Below, piece by piece: positions 45,883 to 58,856 of a stretch of 64,000 bases of DNA. The notes below the pieces were generated by a model. It had not been told where the DNA came from. It worked only from the letters and a program-made list of their open reading frames with translations, and did no database searches. A program made the translations under genes and the position numbers. The stretch is from contig NZ_CP084463.1 of assembly GCF_020405185.1 (NCBI RefSeq), positions 1,488,001 through 1,552,000 on the forward strand. The letters are read 5' to 3'. The DNA is from Halomicrobium salinisoli (lineage in GTDB: Archaea; Halobacteriota; Halobacteria; Halobacteriales; Haloarculaceae). Numbering within the stretch: position 1 is the first letter of the stretch; the number at the start of each line of letters is the position of its first letter.

Positions 45883-46866
45883 ATGAGCGCCGAGACGGAG
45901 CGGCGGGAATCCGCGCGCTCTGGCCCCCTGGTCGCGGCGACCCGGTGGATGGAGAACCTCAGCGACACCGCGTACGCGTACCTGCTGTTGGTGCCGGTGT
46001 TCTTCCTCCTCGGGACCATCGCCATCTACCCGCTGTTGCGGACGTTCGAGATGTCCCTATTCGAGCAGACGTTCACCGGCCTCGGGCAGTTCGTCGGCCT
46101 GGACAACTACGTCAGGCTGTTCACCGGCAACATGGAGCGGTACCTGCCGGGCGAACCGACGTTCCTGCCGCAGAGCTTCAGCATCGGCGGGCTGCTGCAG
46201 AGCGCGCTGACCGTCACGATCATCTTCGCACTGATCAGCGTGTTCTTCGAGACGATCATCGGGCTCGGACAGGCGCTGATCCTCGATCAGGACTTCTACG
46301 GTCGCCGCTGGATGCGGGCCGCGATCATCATCCCGTGGGCCGTGCCCATCGTCATCCAGGGGATGATCTTCTACCTGATGTTCCACCCGAGCGTCGGGTT
46401 CCTCACCCCGCCGCTGGCGGATCTGGGGCTCCTGGCGCCGACGAACACGCTCAACGACACGGCCAGCGCGACGTTCGTCGTCATCGTGGCCGACATCTGG
46501 AAGACCTCGGCGTTCATGGCGCTGCTGATCCTCGCCGGGCTCCAGAGCATCAACCGCGACCTCTACAACGTCGCGAAGGTCGCCGGCGCGAGCAAGTGGC
46601 AGCAGTTCAAGTACATCACGTTCCCGCTGATCCTGCCGACGGTCGGCGTCGCGGTGCTGTTCCGGGCCGTCGGGGCGCTTCGCATCTACGGGCTCATCGA
46701 CATCGTCTCGAGCTGTACCGTCGTGCCCTCGCTGTCCTGTATGGTCGTGACGTCCTTCTTCAACGGCTTCAACGCGGCCGCCGCGACGATCGCGTTCACG
46801 ACCGCGGCGATCATCGGGACCATCGTGATGGCACTGATCATCTGGCAAGGAGAGGACGCGATCTGA
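45883..46866 (+). CDS. Sugar ABC transporter permease (MalF type)
   Basis: 327 aa with about six membrane helices. It has the CUT1-permease features of a first helix YLLLVPVFFLLGTIAIYPLL and the cytoplasmic EAA-like loop NVAKVAGASKWQQFKYITFPLILP, which contacts the ATPase. It forms the channel with the next gene product. It overlaps nothing; the second permease starts one base after its stop. Confidence 0.94.
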   Translation: MSAETERRESARSGPLVAATRWMENLSDTAYAYLLLVPVFFLLGTIAIYPLLRTFEMSLFEQTFTGLGQFVGLDNYVRLFTGNMERYLPGEPTFLPQSFSIGGLLQSALTVTIIFALISVFFETIIGLGQALILDQDFYGRRWMRAAIIIPWAVPIVIQGMIFYLMFHPSVGFLTPPLADLGLLAPTNTLNDTASATFVVIVADIWKTSAFMALLILAGLQSINRDLYNVAKVAGASKWQQFKYITFPLILPTVGVAVLFRAVGALRIYGLIDIVSSCTVVPSLSCMVVTSFFNGFNAAAATIAFTTAAIIGTIVMALIIWQGEDAI

Positions 46867-46867
46867 C

Positions 46868-47860
46868 ATGGCCACCGACATCGACACCGACGAACCGGAG
46901 GGACCGCTCAACAGGTGGACCCAGCGCGCTATCGACGACCCGGAGCGGGTCTACCGGGCGCTGTTCTACACGGCCATGCTGTTCTTCGGGGTCACCACGC
47001 TGTTCCCGTTCTACTGGCTGCTGGTGCTGGCACTGACGCCGAACGCGCAGATCACCGGCGGCGGGTTCCTCCCCGAGATCGACCTGTTCGGCGCGGACGT
47101 CCCGTTCCCGCTGCCCGTGCCACAGGGGTTCAACCCCGAGGCGTTCATCGCCGTCTTCGAGCAGGTCCCCTTCCACCTGTACATGCTGAACAGCTTCACG
47201 CTGGCCGTCTCGACGACGATCATCGTGCTGGTGGTCTCCAGCCTCGCCGGCTACGTCTTCGGCCGGCTGGAGTTCCCCGGCCGGGCGATCCTGATGCTCG
47301 CCATCCTGGCGATCAGCTACTTCCCCCCGGCGGCGTTCGTCGTCCCGCTGTACGACGTCTTCTCGGGGAACGCGGTGACCATCCCCTTCACCGACGTGCC
47401 GCTGTTCACGTCGATCGAGCTACTGAACACGCCGGGCGCGATGGTGATGCCGTTCAGCGCGCTGTTCATGCCGCTGTCGATCTTCATCCTGACGACGTTC
47501 TACGCGCAGATCCCCGACGGGCTGGAGGACGCCGCCCGCGTGGAGGGGACGACGCGGCTGGGCGCGCTGTTCCGCGTGATCATGCCGCTGTCCGCCCCCG
47601 GCGTCGCCAGCGCCGCCGTGCTGACGTTCATCGCCGTGTACAACGAGTACTTCTTCAGTTCGATCATGGCGACCTCGCCGCAGCCAGGTAACTGGTCGCC
47701 CATCGTGGGCGGCATCCTCCGGTACCAGACCCAGTACACCACGTCGTTCAACCTGATGGCGGCGGCCAGCATCGTCGGCGTCCTGCCCGTCGTCATCCTG
47801 GTGATCGTCGCGCAGGAGCGTATCGTCAGCGGACTGACCGCGGGAGCACTCAAGGAATAA
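46868..47860 (+). CDS. Sugar ABC transporter permease (MalG type)
   Basis: 330 aa with six predicted helices. The EAA-like loop is LEDAARVEGTTRLGALFRVI followed by MPLSAPG, as in MalG-type CUT1 permeases, and the end (IVSGLTAGALKE) is the classic MalG-type tail GLTAGAVKG. It partners the preceding permease. The ATPase gene begins 2 nt after its stop. Confidence 0.95.
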   Translation: MATDIDTDEPEGPLNRWTQRAIDDPERVYRALFYTAMLFFGVTTLFPFYWLLVLALTPNAQITGGGFLPEIDLFGADVPFPLPVPQGFNPEAFIAVFEQVPFHLYMLNSFTLAVSTTIIVLVVSSLAGYVFGRLEFPGRAILMLAILAISYFPPAAFVVPLYDVFSGNAVTIPFTDVPLFTSIELLNTPGAMVMPFSALFMPLSIFILTTFYAQIPDGLEDAARVEGTTRLGALFRVIMPLSAPGVASAAVLTFIAVYNEYFFSSIMATSPQPGNWSPIVGGILRYQTQYTTSFNLMAAASIVGVLPVVILVIVAQERIVSGLTAGALKE

Positions 47861-47862
47861 CA

Positions 47863-49056
47863 ATGGCACGAGTCAAACTCGAACACGTCACGAAGCGCTA
47901 CGACGACGGCGAAGGCGGTGTCGTCGCCGTCGACGACATGAACCTCGACATCGAGGACGGCGAGTTCGTCTGTCTCGTCGGCCCCTCGGGCTGCGGGAAG
48001 TCGACGACGATGGAGACCATCGCCGGCCTGACCCAGCCCACAGAGGGCACGGTCTACATCGGCGACCGCGACGTGACGAGGCTACCGCCGAAGGACCGCG
48101 GAGTGGCGATGGTGTTCCAGAACATCGCCCTGTTCCCGCACATGGACGTCTACGACAACATCAGCTTCGGGCTGCGCCTGCGGGACTTCCCGCAGGACGA
48201 GATCGACCGCCGCGTCGAGCACGCCGCGGACATCGTCCAGCTAGAGGGCATGCTCGATCGGATGCCCGACGAGATGTCCGGCGGGCAGCGCCAGCGCGTC
48301 GCCATCGCCCGCGCCATCGTCCGCGAGCCCGACGTCTTCCTCATGGACGAGCCGCTGGCCAACCTCGACGCCAAGCTGCGGGTCCACATGCGCACGGAGC
48401 TCCAGCGCCTGCACAAGGAACTGGACACCACGATCATCTACGTCACCCACGACCAGGCCGAGGCGATGACCATGTCCGATCGGATCGCCGTCATCGACTC
48501 CGGCGAACTCCAGCAGATCGCCCCGCCGCTGGTCTGTTACAACCAGCCCGCGAACCTCTTCGTCGCCGGGTTCATCGGCTCGCCGTCGATGAACTTCGTC
48601 GAGGGGACCGTCGACGAGAACGGCGTCCAGACCGAGCACTTCCACGTCGAGTTCGACCCCGCCACCATCGACGGGCTGGGGGTCGGCGACCAGGTGACGA
48701 TGGGCGTCCGCCCCGAGAACGTCCACCCGTCGATCGAGACCGACGAGATCTCGCACCCATCGGCGCCGATCAGCGCCGAGACGGACGTCCTCGAGCCGAT
48801 GGGCGACGAGATCTTCGCCTACCTGCTGATGGGCGAGGGCGAGACCTCGATGGCCCAGGAGACGGCCTCCAGTGACCAGTTGCTGATGTCGATCGACCCC
48901 GACTCACCGATCGAGGAGGGCCAGGAGATCGACGTCGTCCTCGACCGGGAGAAGATCCACCTGTTCCACGCGGCGACCGGCGACGCGCTGACCCACAACC
49001 TCGTCGCGCCCGCCAGCGGCGGGGCGACCGACACGCGCGCGGAGACTGACGACTGA
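47863..49056 (+). CDS. Sugar ABC transporter ATPase (MalK/MsmX type)
   Basis: 397 aa. Walker A is GPSGCGKSTTMETIAGL, the Q-loop VFQNIALFPHMDVYDN, signature MSGGQRQRVAIARAI, Walker B VFLMDEPLANLDAKLR and the switch His in VTHDQAEAMTM. The C-terminal third is a MalK-type OB-fold (TOBE) regulatory domain. It powers the CUT1 transporter. Its stop codon shares one base with the start of the small membrane protein gene. Confidence 0.96.
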   Translation: MARVKLEHVTKRYDDGEGGVVAVDDMNLDIEDGEFVCLVGPSGCGKSTTMETIAGLTQPTEGTVYIGDRDVTRLPPKDRGVAMVFQNIALFPHMDVYDNISFGLRLRDFPQDEIDRRVEHAADIVQLEGMLDRMPDEMSGGQRQRVAIARAIVREPDVFLMDEPLANLDAKLRVHMRTELQRLHKELDTTIIYVTHDQAEAMTMSDRIAVIDSGELQQIAPPLVCYNQPANLFVAGFIGSPSMNFVEGTVDENGVQTEHFHVEFDPATIDGLGVGDQVTMGVRPENVHPSIETDEISHPSAPISAETDVLEPMGDEIFAYLLMGEGETSMAQETASSDQLLMSIDPDSPIEEGQEIDVVLDREKIHLFHAATGDALTHNLVAPASGGATDTRAETDD

Positions 49057-49262
49057 TGGCCGCCGACGCCGTCGCCGCCGTCTACTGGGGCGGAATGGTC
49101 GTCCTCTTTTTCTTCTGGGTCTACGGCATCGTCTCCTTTGCCCGGGACCTCAGGTACAAGTACGTTCCCGCCGTCCTCCGATACAGACGCGGCCGCGAGG
49201 CCCTCGAAGAGAAGCGCGAAGAGGAGCGGGAGCGCGAGGAAAAGGAACAACAGCTGTACTGA
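49056..49262 (+). CDS. Small membrane protein at the end of the sugar ABC operon
   Basis: 68 aa. One helix (WGGMVVLFFFWVYGIVSFA) is followed by a basic stretch (RDLRYKYVPAVLRYRRGRE) and a Glu/Lys/Arg coiled-coil tail (EEKREEEREREEKEQQLY). The TGATG overlap with the ATPase gene gives translational coupling, so it is likely part of the transporter or its assembly. The function is unknown. Confidence 0.85.
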   Translation: MAADAVAAVYWGGMVVLFFFWVYGIVSFARDLRYKYVPAVLRYRRGREALEEKREEEREREEKEQQLY

Positions 49263-49272
49263 ATTCCTTGCA

Positions 49273-49279
49273 TTTATTA
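49273..49279 (+). promoter_or_regulatory. TATA box of third Gfo/Idh gene
   Basis: TTTATTA lies 24-30 nt before the ATG at 49303. This argues that the oxidoreductase has its own leaderless transcript, although it is only 40 nt after the ABC operon. Confidence 0.6.
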
Positions 49280-49302
49280 CCAGCACCACGGGAGCTACGT
49301 CC

Positions 49303-50367
49303 ATGACGGCCATCGAAGACTTGCGCCTTGGGTTCATCGGCCTCGGGAACATCGCTCACTTCCACGCGGACGCGGTCCGCGAGGCCGGCGCCATCGTCGC
49401 GGCCGGGACCGACATCGAAGAGGCGGCGCGTCGAACGTTCGCCGAGGAGTACGGGGCGGAGACGTTCGCCGACCCCCAGGAGATGTTCGAGGCGGTGGAC
49501 GCCGTCATCGTCTCGACGCCCAACCGCTTCCACGAGGAGTACGTCGTCGCCTGCCTCGAGGCGGGCGTGGACGTCCTCGTCGAGAAGCCACTCGCCCACA
49601 CGCTCGAGAGCGCCGAGCGGGTCGTCGAGGCCGCCGAGGACTCCGACGCCTTCTGCATGGTCGGGTTCCACAACCGCTTCCGGGACCCGGTCAAGGTCCT
49701 CAACCAGTACCGCCTCGACGGCGACATGGGCGAGGTCACCCACGTCGAAGCCAACTACATCCGCCGCCGCGGCGTCCCCGGACGGGGGAGCTGGTTCACG
49801 CGAAAGGAGGTCTCCGGCGGCGGTTCCGTCATCGACATCGGAACCCACGCGCTCGACCTCGGCCTGCACCTGATGGGCTTCCCCGAGGTCCACGAGGTCT
49901 CCGCCCAGACCCGCTCGCAGTTCGGCACCGAGGAGGACTACACCTACATCGACATGTGGGGCGAGGACCAGGGCTCGGGCGCGTTCGACGTCGACGACTC
50001 CGCGACCGCCCTCGTTCGCTGCGAGGACGGCAAGACCCTCTCCCTCGAAGTCGCGTGGGCGTCGAACCGCCACCCCAGCCAGGAGATGGTGATCCGCGGC
50101 ACCGGCGCCGGCGCGCACCTCGACATGGCCACCGACTCCCTTGAGGTGCTCGAGACGACGCCCCAGGGCGCCTCGCACCACCGGGACATCGAGATCGAGA
50201 CCGCGGGCGACGAGCCCCACGCCGTCGAGGAGGAGTACTTCCTCGAACACGTCGCTCGCGACGAACACCCCGAGATGAACACCGTCGAGGAGGCGTTCGT
50301 CGTCCAGCAGATCATGGACGCCATCTACCGCTCCAGCGAGCGCGGCGAGGCCGTCACCGTCCGCTGA
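49303..50367 (+). CDS. Gfo/Idh/MocA family oxidoreductase
   Basis: 354 aa. The nucleotide-binding strand is LRLGFIGLGNIAHFHADAV, then VSTPNRFHEEYV, the lysine motif LVEKPLAHTLESAE, GFHNRFRDPVK and the helix GSVIDIGTHALDLGLHLMG with the conserved Asp and His. It resembles inositol- or glucoside-type dehydrogenases. Its place between a sugar ABC transporter and glucose dehydrogenase suggests it acts on an imported sugar or its derivative. The reaction is unknown. Confidence 0.92.
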   Translation: MTAIEDLRLGFIGLGNIAHFHADAVREAGAIVAAGTDIEEAARRTFAEEYGAETFADPQEMFEAVDAVIVSTPNRFHEEYVVACLEAGVDVLVEKPLAHTLESAERVVEAAEDSDAFCMVGFHNRFRDPVKVLNQYRLDGDMGEVTHVEANYIRRRGVPGRGSWFTRKEVSGGGSVIDIGTHALDLGLHLMGFPEVHEVSAQTRSQFGTEEDYTYIDMWGEDQGSGAFDVDDSATALVRCEDGKTLSLEVAWASNRHPSQEMVIRGTGAGAHLDMATDSLEVLETTPQGASHHRDIEIETAGDEPHAVEEEYFLEHVARDEHPEMNTVEEAFVVQQIMDAIYRSSERGEAVTVR

Positions 50368-50418
50368 CCGCGTCCGCTCGCAGCGCCGCCCGTCACGGCG
50401 CAGCCGGCGTTGTAAAGA

Positions 50419-50425
50419 CTTAATT
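50419..50425 (+). promoter_or_regulatory. TATA box of glucose dehydrogenase gene
   Basis: CTTAATT lies 24-30 nt before the ATG at 50449, a leaderless promoter position. Confidence 0.6.
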
Positions 50426-50448
50426 CGAGATCGAGTTATCATCTCAGT

Positions 50449-51513
50449 ATGAGAGCCGTTGCTATCCGTCGCGGGAGCGACGAACCGGAACTGATCGAGA
50501 AGCCCCGGCCGGAGCCGGCCGACGGGGAGGCGCTCGTCCGGACGCTCCGGGTCGGCGTCGACGGCACCGACCACGAGGTCCTCAGTGGGTCCCACGGCGG
50601 CTTCCCCGAGGGCGAGGACCACATGGTCCTCGGCCACGAGGCCGTGGGCCGCGTCGAGGACCCCAACGGCACCGGGCTCGAGGCGGGCCAGCTGGTCGTC
50701 CCGACCGTCCGCCGGAAGCCCGACGGCGAGACCAACGAGTACTTCCGCCGCGGCGAGCCGGACATGGCCCCCGACGGTGCCTACCACGAGCGGGGCATCG
50801 TCGGCGACCACGGCTACATGTCCGAGTACTTCACCAGCCCGGCGGACTTCCTGGTCCCGATTCCCGAGGCCCTCGCCCGACACGGCGTCTTCGTCGAGCC
50901 CCTCTCGAACACCGAGAAGGCGCTGGAACACGCGCGCGCCTCGCGGTCGGCCTTCGAGTGGAACCCCGAGTCCGCCGCCGTCCTCGGCAACGGCCCGCTC
51001 GGACTGCTGACGCTGTGGCAGCTGACCCAGGAGTTCGACCGCACCTACTGCCTGGGCCGGCGCGACCGGCCCGACCCGACGCTCGAGTTCATCGACGAGG
51101 TCGGCGCGACCTACGTCGACTCGCGGGAGACGCCCGTCGACGAGATTCCCGACGAGTACGAGGCGCTGGACTTCGTCTACGAGGCCACGGGCTACGCGCC
51201 CCACGCGTTCCAGACGATCCGGGCGCTCGCGCCCAACGGCGTCGGCGCGCTGCTGGGCATCCCCGACTCCTGGGAGTTCGAGGTCGACGGCGGCCAGCTC
51301 CACAACGACCTCGTGTTGCACAACAAGTGCCTCCTCGGCTCGGTCAACGCCGGCGTGCGCCACTTCGAGGGCGCGGCCGAGACCGTCTCCGCGATGCCGG
51401 AGGACCTCCTGGATCACCTCATCACGACCGTCACCGACCCCGAAGACGTCGCCCCGGCCTTCGAGGACGGCGACGACCAGATCAAGGCCGTCGTCGAGTT
51501 CGAGTCGCCCTAG
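50449..51513 (+). CDS. gdh: Glucose 1-dehydrogenase, zinc-dependent medium-chain family
   Basis: 354 aa. It oxidises glucose to gluconolactone with NADP or NAD, the first step of the haloarchaeal semi-phosphorylative Entner-Doudoroff pathway. The catalytic zinc region has Asp38 in RVGVDGTDHEVLSG, His63 and Glu64 in VLGHEAVGRVED; haloarchaeal GlcDH is known to use Asp at the position where most relatives have Cys. FVEPLSNTEKALEHA and the Rossmann segment AAVLGNGPLGLLTLWQL follow. The length and ligands match the Haloferax mediterranei enzyme. A TrmB regulator follows on the same strand. Confidence 0.95.
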   Translation: MRAVAIRRGSDEPELIEKPRPEPADGEALVRTLRVGVDGTDHEVLSGSHGGFPEGEDHMVLGHEAVGRVEDPNGTGLEAGQLVVPTVRRKPDGETNEYFRRGEPDMAPDGAYHERGIVGDHGYMSEYFTSPADFLVPIPEALARHGVFVEPLSNTEKALEHARASRSAFEWNPESAAVLGNGPLGLLTLWQLTQEFDRTYCLGRRDRPDPTLEFIDEVGATYVDSRETPVDEIPDEYEALDFVYEATGYAPHAFQTIRALAPNGVGALLGIPDSWEFEVDGGQLHNDLVLHNKCLLGSVNAGVRHFEGAAETVSAMPEDLLDHLITTVTDPEDVAPAFEDGDDQIKAVVEFESP

Positions 51514-51617
51514 GCAGCGCTTTCTCCTCCCGCGTCGATCGACGACCGCCGCGTAGTCGTCCCCGATGGGACGACACCGTCGGAACGCTCATGTGGGGGG
51601 TCGGCCAATCCCCGCCC

Positions 51618-52670
51618 ATGCCAGGCGACGACCTCCGGGACGCCATCGAGCGGGTGATCACCGTCTTCGACCTCGGGGAGTACGAGGTCACGGCGTACCT
51701 GGCGGTTCTGGAGCACGGCGAACTGACCGCGTCGGAGCTGGCCGACCGAACCGACATCCCGCAGCCCCGGGTCTACGACACCGTCCGGAGCCTCAGCGAC
51801 GTGGGACTGGTCGAGCTGAAGGACACCCGGCCGATGAAGGTCCTCGCGATCGACCCGCGGGACGCCTTCGAGGGCGTTCAGCAGTCGCTCGACGACCTCG
51901 TCGACGACCTCTCCCAGCGCTACACCGAGCCCACCCGCAAGCCCGAGGCCGTGTCGCTGGTCAAGTCCAAGCCCACCATCCTCCGGTACCTTGAGGACGT
52001 CATCGGGGCCGCCGAGTACGAACTGATGCTCTCGCTGACGCCGCGACTGCTGGAGCGGTACGCGGACACGCTGGCCGACCGCCAGTCCGATGGCGTGGCC
52101 ATCGAAGTCGTCGTCTCGCCCGCGGAAGAGGCGCCCGACCCCGAGGCGTTCGACTACCAGTCGGTCGCCTCGACGGTCAAGGGACGCCGCGGGATCACGA
52201 CGCCGATAATCGCGGTGGCCGACGGCAGCTACTCGCTGTACGCGAGCCGCGAGAGCGTCCAGGGGAGCAACGACCGCTACGGCGTCATCTTCAACCGCTC
52301 CGAGCTGGGCTTTCTCGTCTCCGGCTTCCTCAACACGGTCATCTGGACCACCGCGGAGGTCATCACCACCGACGGCGACGAACTGGCCTTCCCGCGGAAG
52401 TACGGCACTATTAGGCGAGCCATCTCCGACCTCCAGTCGCTTTCGGGCGACTTCTACGCCACCGTCGAGGGCCGGGACGTCGAGTCGGGCGAGCACTGGG
52501 TCCTCGAGGGGCGGATCGACGAGGTGGAGTTCGGCACCAACCGAGAGGTCGCGACGATGACCGTCGAGACCGACGACGGCGAGGTCGCCGTCGGCGACCG
52601 CGTGGCCGCCTACGAGGACATCGAGGCGTTCGAGATCGCCGTCGGTCGGAACGCTCCCCCGGGGCTGTGA
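51618..52670 (+). CDS. Second TrmB-family regulator
   Basis: 350 aa from the ATG at 51618; an in-frame ATG at 51591 is possible. The winged helix is VFDLGEYEVTAYLAVLEHG, then ELADRTDIPQPRVYDTVRSLS. Coiled coil (residues about 95-115) and a TrmB sugar-binding domain with SLYASRESVQGSNDRYG and a final beta barrel follow. It is clearly different from the TrmB at 42812. It lies just after glucose dehydrogenase, which it may regulate, as the main haloarchaeal TrmB does for glycolytic and gluconeogenic genes. Whether this is that global TrmB is not decided here. Confidence 0.92.
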   Translation: MPGDDLRDAIERVITVFDLGEYEVTAYLAVLEHGELTASELADRTDIPQPRVYDTVRSLSDVGLVELKDTRPMKVLAIDPRDAFEGVQQSLDDLVDDLSQRYTEPTRKPEAVSLVKSKPTILRYLEDVIGAAEYELMLSLTPRLLERYADTLADRQSDGVAIEVVVSPAEEAPDPEAFDYQSVASTVKGRRGITTPIIAVADGSYSLYASRESVQGSNDRYGVIFNRSELGFLVSGFLNTVIWTTAEVITTDGDELAFPRKYGTIRRAISDLQSLSGDFYATVEGRDVESGEHWVLEGRIDEVEFGTNREVATMTVETDDGEVAVGDRVAAYEDIEAFEIAVGRNAPPGL

Positions 52671-52733
52671 CCGTCTCGCACCGCTTTTGGCCAACCTAAA
52701 AGTTCAAGGCCCTCCGGTCGTGACTCCCCGGTA

Positions 52734-53459
52734 ATGCAACAGCAGGCCGACCAGTCGGGCGCGACGGACGCGTCGGACGACGAGTACACGTTCGACGACC
52801 TGTCGGTCGTCATGGGCACGTACAACGAGGAGGAAGCCATCGGGACCGTCCTCTCGGACATCGACGAGGTCACGGACGGCCGGGCGGAGGTCGTCTGCGT
52901 CGACGGCTCCAGCGACCGGACGCCGGAGATCGCGCGCGACCACGGCGCCCGGGTCATCGAGCAGGAGCCCCAGGGGTACGGCGTGGCAGTCCGCGAGGCG
53001 CTGCTCGCGGCCGAGCGGCCCGTCGTCGTCACGACGGACTGCGACGACACCTATCCCATGGAGCGCCTGCCGGACTTCCTCGACGAGATCAACGACGGCG
53101 CCGACGTCGTCAGCGGGGACCGCCTCTACTGGGGCGCGGACGCCATGCCCGACGTCAACCGCCTGGGCAACCAGGCGTTCGCGCTGCTGGCGAGCGCCCT
53201 GATGGGCGACCGCGTCCACGACACGACCACGGGCATGCGCGCGTACAGGCGCGAAGTGATCCGGAAGATCCGATGGACCGAGAACACCGGACTCTCGGCG
53301 GAACTGCTCATCCGTCCCCTCATGCGGGCGTACGACGTGCGCGAGCGCCCCATCGAGTACCGCGAGCGCGCCGGGGAGACGAAGCTCGATCCCCTCTCCG
53401 GGGGCGCCGCCATCGCGAAGTCCATCGTCAAGGTCTGCCTGGAAGAACAGCTCCGGTAG
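52734..53459 (+). CDS. Family 2 glycosyltransferase, dolichol-phosphate-sugar synthase type
   Basis: 241 aa. A GT-A fold with VVMGTYNEEEAIGTVLSDI, VCVDGSSDRTPEIA, the metal-binding DCDDTYPMERLPDFLDEI and the MRAYRREVIRKI segment. It has no membrane helices, as in short DPM1-type enzymes that load sugar from a nucleotide donor onto dolichol phosphate at the cytosolic face. The product would feed S-layer N-glycosylation. A TATA-like cctaaaagtt lies about 30-39 nt upstream. The rRNA promoters begin after it. Confidence 0.92.
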   Translation: MQQQADQSGATDASDDEYTFDDLSVVMGTYNEEEAIGTVLSDIDEVTDGRAEVVCVDGSSDRTPEIARDHGARVIEQEPQGYGVAVREALLAAERPVVVTTDCDDTYPMERLPDFLDEINDGADVVSGDRLYWGADAMPDVNRLGNQAFALLASALMGDRVHDTTTGMRAYRREVIRKIRWTENTGLSAELLIRPLMRAYDVRERPIEYRERAGETKLDPLSGGAAIAKSIVKVCLEEQLR

Positions 53460-53880
53460 CGGGGTGCCGGCGACGGCGTCGACGCTTCTGCACCGTCTCC
53501 GTCCAGCACGTATTCTGCCCTTTCCCGCAGTCGTCGACTACAGTAGCGTCGCAGACTGCCACCTCGAACCACGCCCGACTGGTAAGGTCGCCCTATCTCG
53601 CTGGGTCGATTTTTATACTCCAGTGTGCAACTCATCCCCAATCGAGGGCTTTGTCGTCCCTTCTCACGGCCGTTTCGAGACGACGGGTTTATCCGTTCCC
53701 TGCCCATCGGAATGAATGCGAAGAACGCGCCGGGGTGACCCGGCGAGGGCCGGCCGGTTCGTCTCTGACTAACTCCGGTCGGCCCGAGTGAGAGCGCGTC
53801 GCGCTGACGTCACGTCAGTGGCCTCTCGCGGACCCATGAGGATTCCGACCCTGCGGTCCAGCCGTACAGGAGGAATCTGA
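53460..53880 (+). promoter_or_regulatory. rRNA operon promoter region with tandem promoters
   Basis: No protein gene is seen between the glycosyltransferase and the 16S leader. Two sites share the haloarchaeal rRNA-promoter pattern of TCGA followed by a TATA-like box: ggtcgatttttatactcc (53604-53621) and tttcgagacgacgggtttat (53673-53692). A weaker ctcgaaccacgcccgact lies near 53563-53580. Tandem promoters of this form are usual before haloarchaeal rRNA operons. Confidence 0.65.
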
Positions 53881-53883
53881 TGT

Positions 53884-53904
53884 GAGCCCTGACGGACCCA
53901 ACAC
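53884..53904 (+). other. 16S processing stem, 5-prime strand
   Basis: This 21-nt segment pairs with 55517-55537 (one G-U pair), enclosing the whole 16S gene. It is the pre-16S processing stem where archaeal bulge-helix-bulge cutting occurs. Confidence 0.8.
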
Positions 53905-53980
53905 AATGACACTGATCTGGATATCAGTGTGACGCTTCCAATGGAGTGCAACCACTTCCGCCGCTGGTGTATACCAGCAC

Positions 53981-55452
<1,472 letters not shown>

Positions 55453-55617
55453 ACTGACCGGGACTGGGGCTTCGCCCCAGCCCACCTACAGGGGCTGTCC
55501 TCGTGACAGCCCCGTCGTGTTGGGCCCGTCAGGGCTCGCCGAGATCTATCCGAGTCGGATGTCCCCGTTCGGGGACGTCGGGTGCAACTCCCGACGGATC
55601 CGTTTCCCGTACTGCGA

Positions 55618-55642
55618 TTCGAACCGTGTCCCTTAAGTGGGG
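55618..55642 (+). promoter_or_regulatory. Spacer promoter candidate before 23S
   Basis: ttcgaaccgtgtcccttaag followed by tgggg fits the haloarchaeal rRNA promoter pattern (TTCGA, then a TTAA box). Spacer promoters have been reported in Halobacterium. It could boost 23S and 5S synthesis. Confidence 0.5.
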
Positions 55643-55743
55643 CAGTCGGTTTGATCGTGGTACGACGATCGATGCACCGCCCCGTGCGAGCGAGGGCGGG
55701 AAGGGTCGATGCACGCACTGCCGCCACAGGCGTGTAAATGACA

Positions 55744-55781
55744 CCGTGTGTACGTGCGCTCCAGGCGTCCACTGGACGTGG
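55744..55781 (+). other. 23S processing stem, 5-prime strand
   Basis: 55744-55764 pairs perfectly with 58789-58809 (21 bp), and 55772-55781 pairs with 58772-58781 (10 bp), separated by 7-nt internal loops on each side. The helix encloses the 23S gene and is its pre-rRNA processing stem. Confidence 0.85.
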
Positions 55782-55830
55782 TCGCCGCATACTGCTCAGT
55801 GTGCTTGTCACACAGAGCATCGAGATCCAA

Positions 55831-58757
<2,927 letters not shown>

Positions 58758-58816
58758 ATTCATTCAGGCGCCCACGTCCAGGCGCAATCTGGAGCGCACG
58801 TACACACGGAGTTCGA

Positions 58817-58856
58817 CCGATCACTGGCCCACGCGCGGTTCGATTCCGCGGATCGG
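58817..58856 (+). other. tRNA-like processing element before 5S
   Basis: ccgatc (58817-58822) pairs with gatcgg (58851-58856), and cgcgg-ttcgatt-ccgcg (58834-58850) is a perfect T-arm with a canonical 7-nt T-loop, stacked directly on the acceptor. D and anticodon arms are replaced by 11 nt. In Haloferax volcanii tRNase Z matures the 5S 5-prime end through such a tRNA-like element; the cut here would fall just before 58859. Confidence 0.75.

Larger units (their letters stand above)
55453..55830 (+). other. 16S-23S spacer without tRNA-Ala
   Basis: The 378-nt spacer contains the 3-prime strand of the 16S stem (55517-55537) and a small branched element: cggat/atccg (55556-55560/55598-55602) enclosing hairpins gtcccc-gttc-ggggac (55561-55576) and gtcggg-tgcaact-cccgac (55577-55595). 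A promoter-like site and the 5-prime strand of the 23S stem follow. No tRNA acceptor, anticodon arm or T-loop set can be assembled, although most haloarchaeal operons carry tRNA-Ala here. Confidence 0.75.

Noticed and set aside
55517..55600. Possible tRNA beginning at gggcccgtc in the 16S-23S spacer
   Set aside because: That segment is the 3-prime strand of the 16S processing stem, and no anticodon arm or canonical T-loop can be formed.
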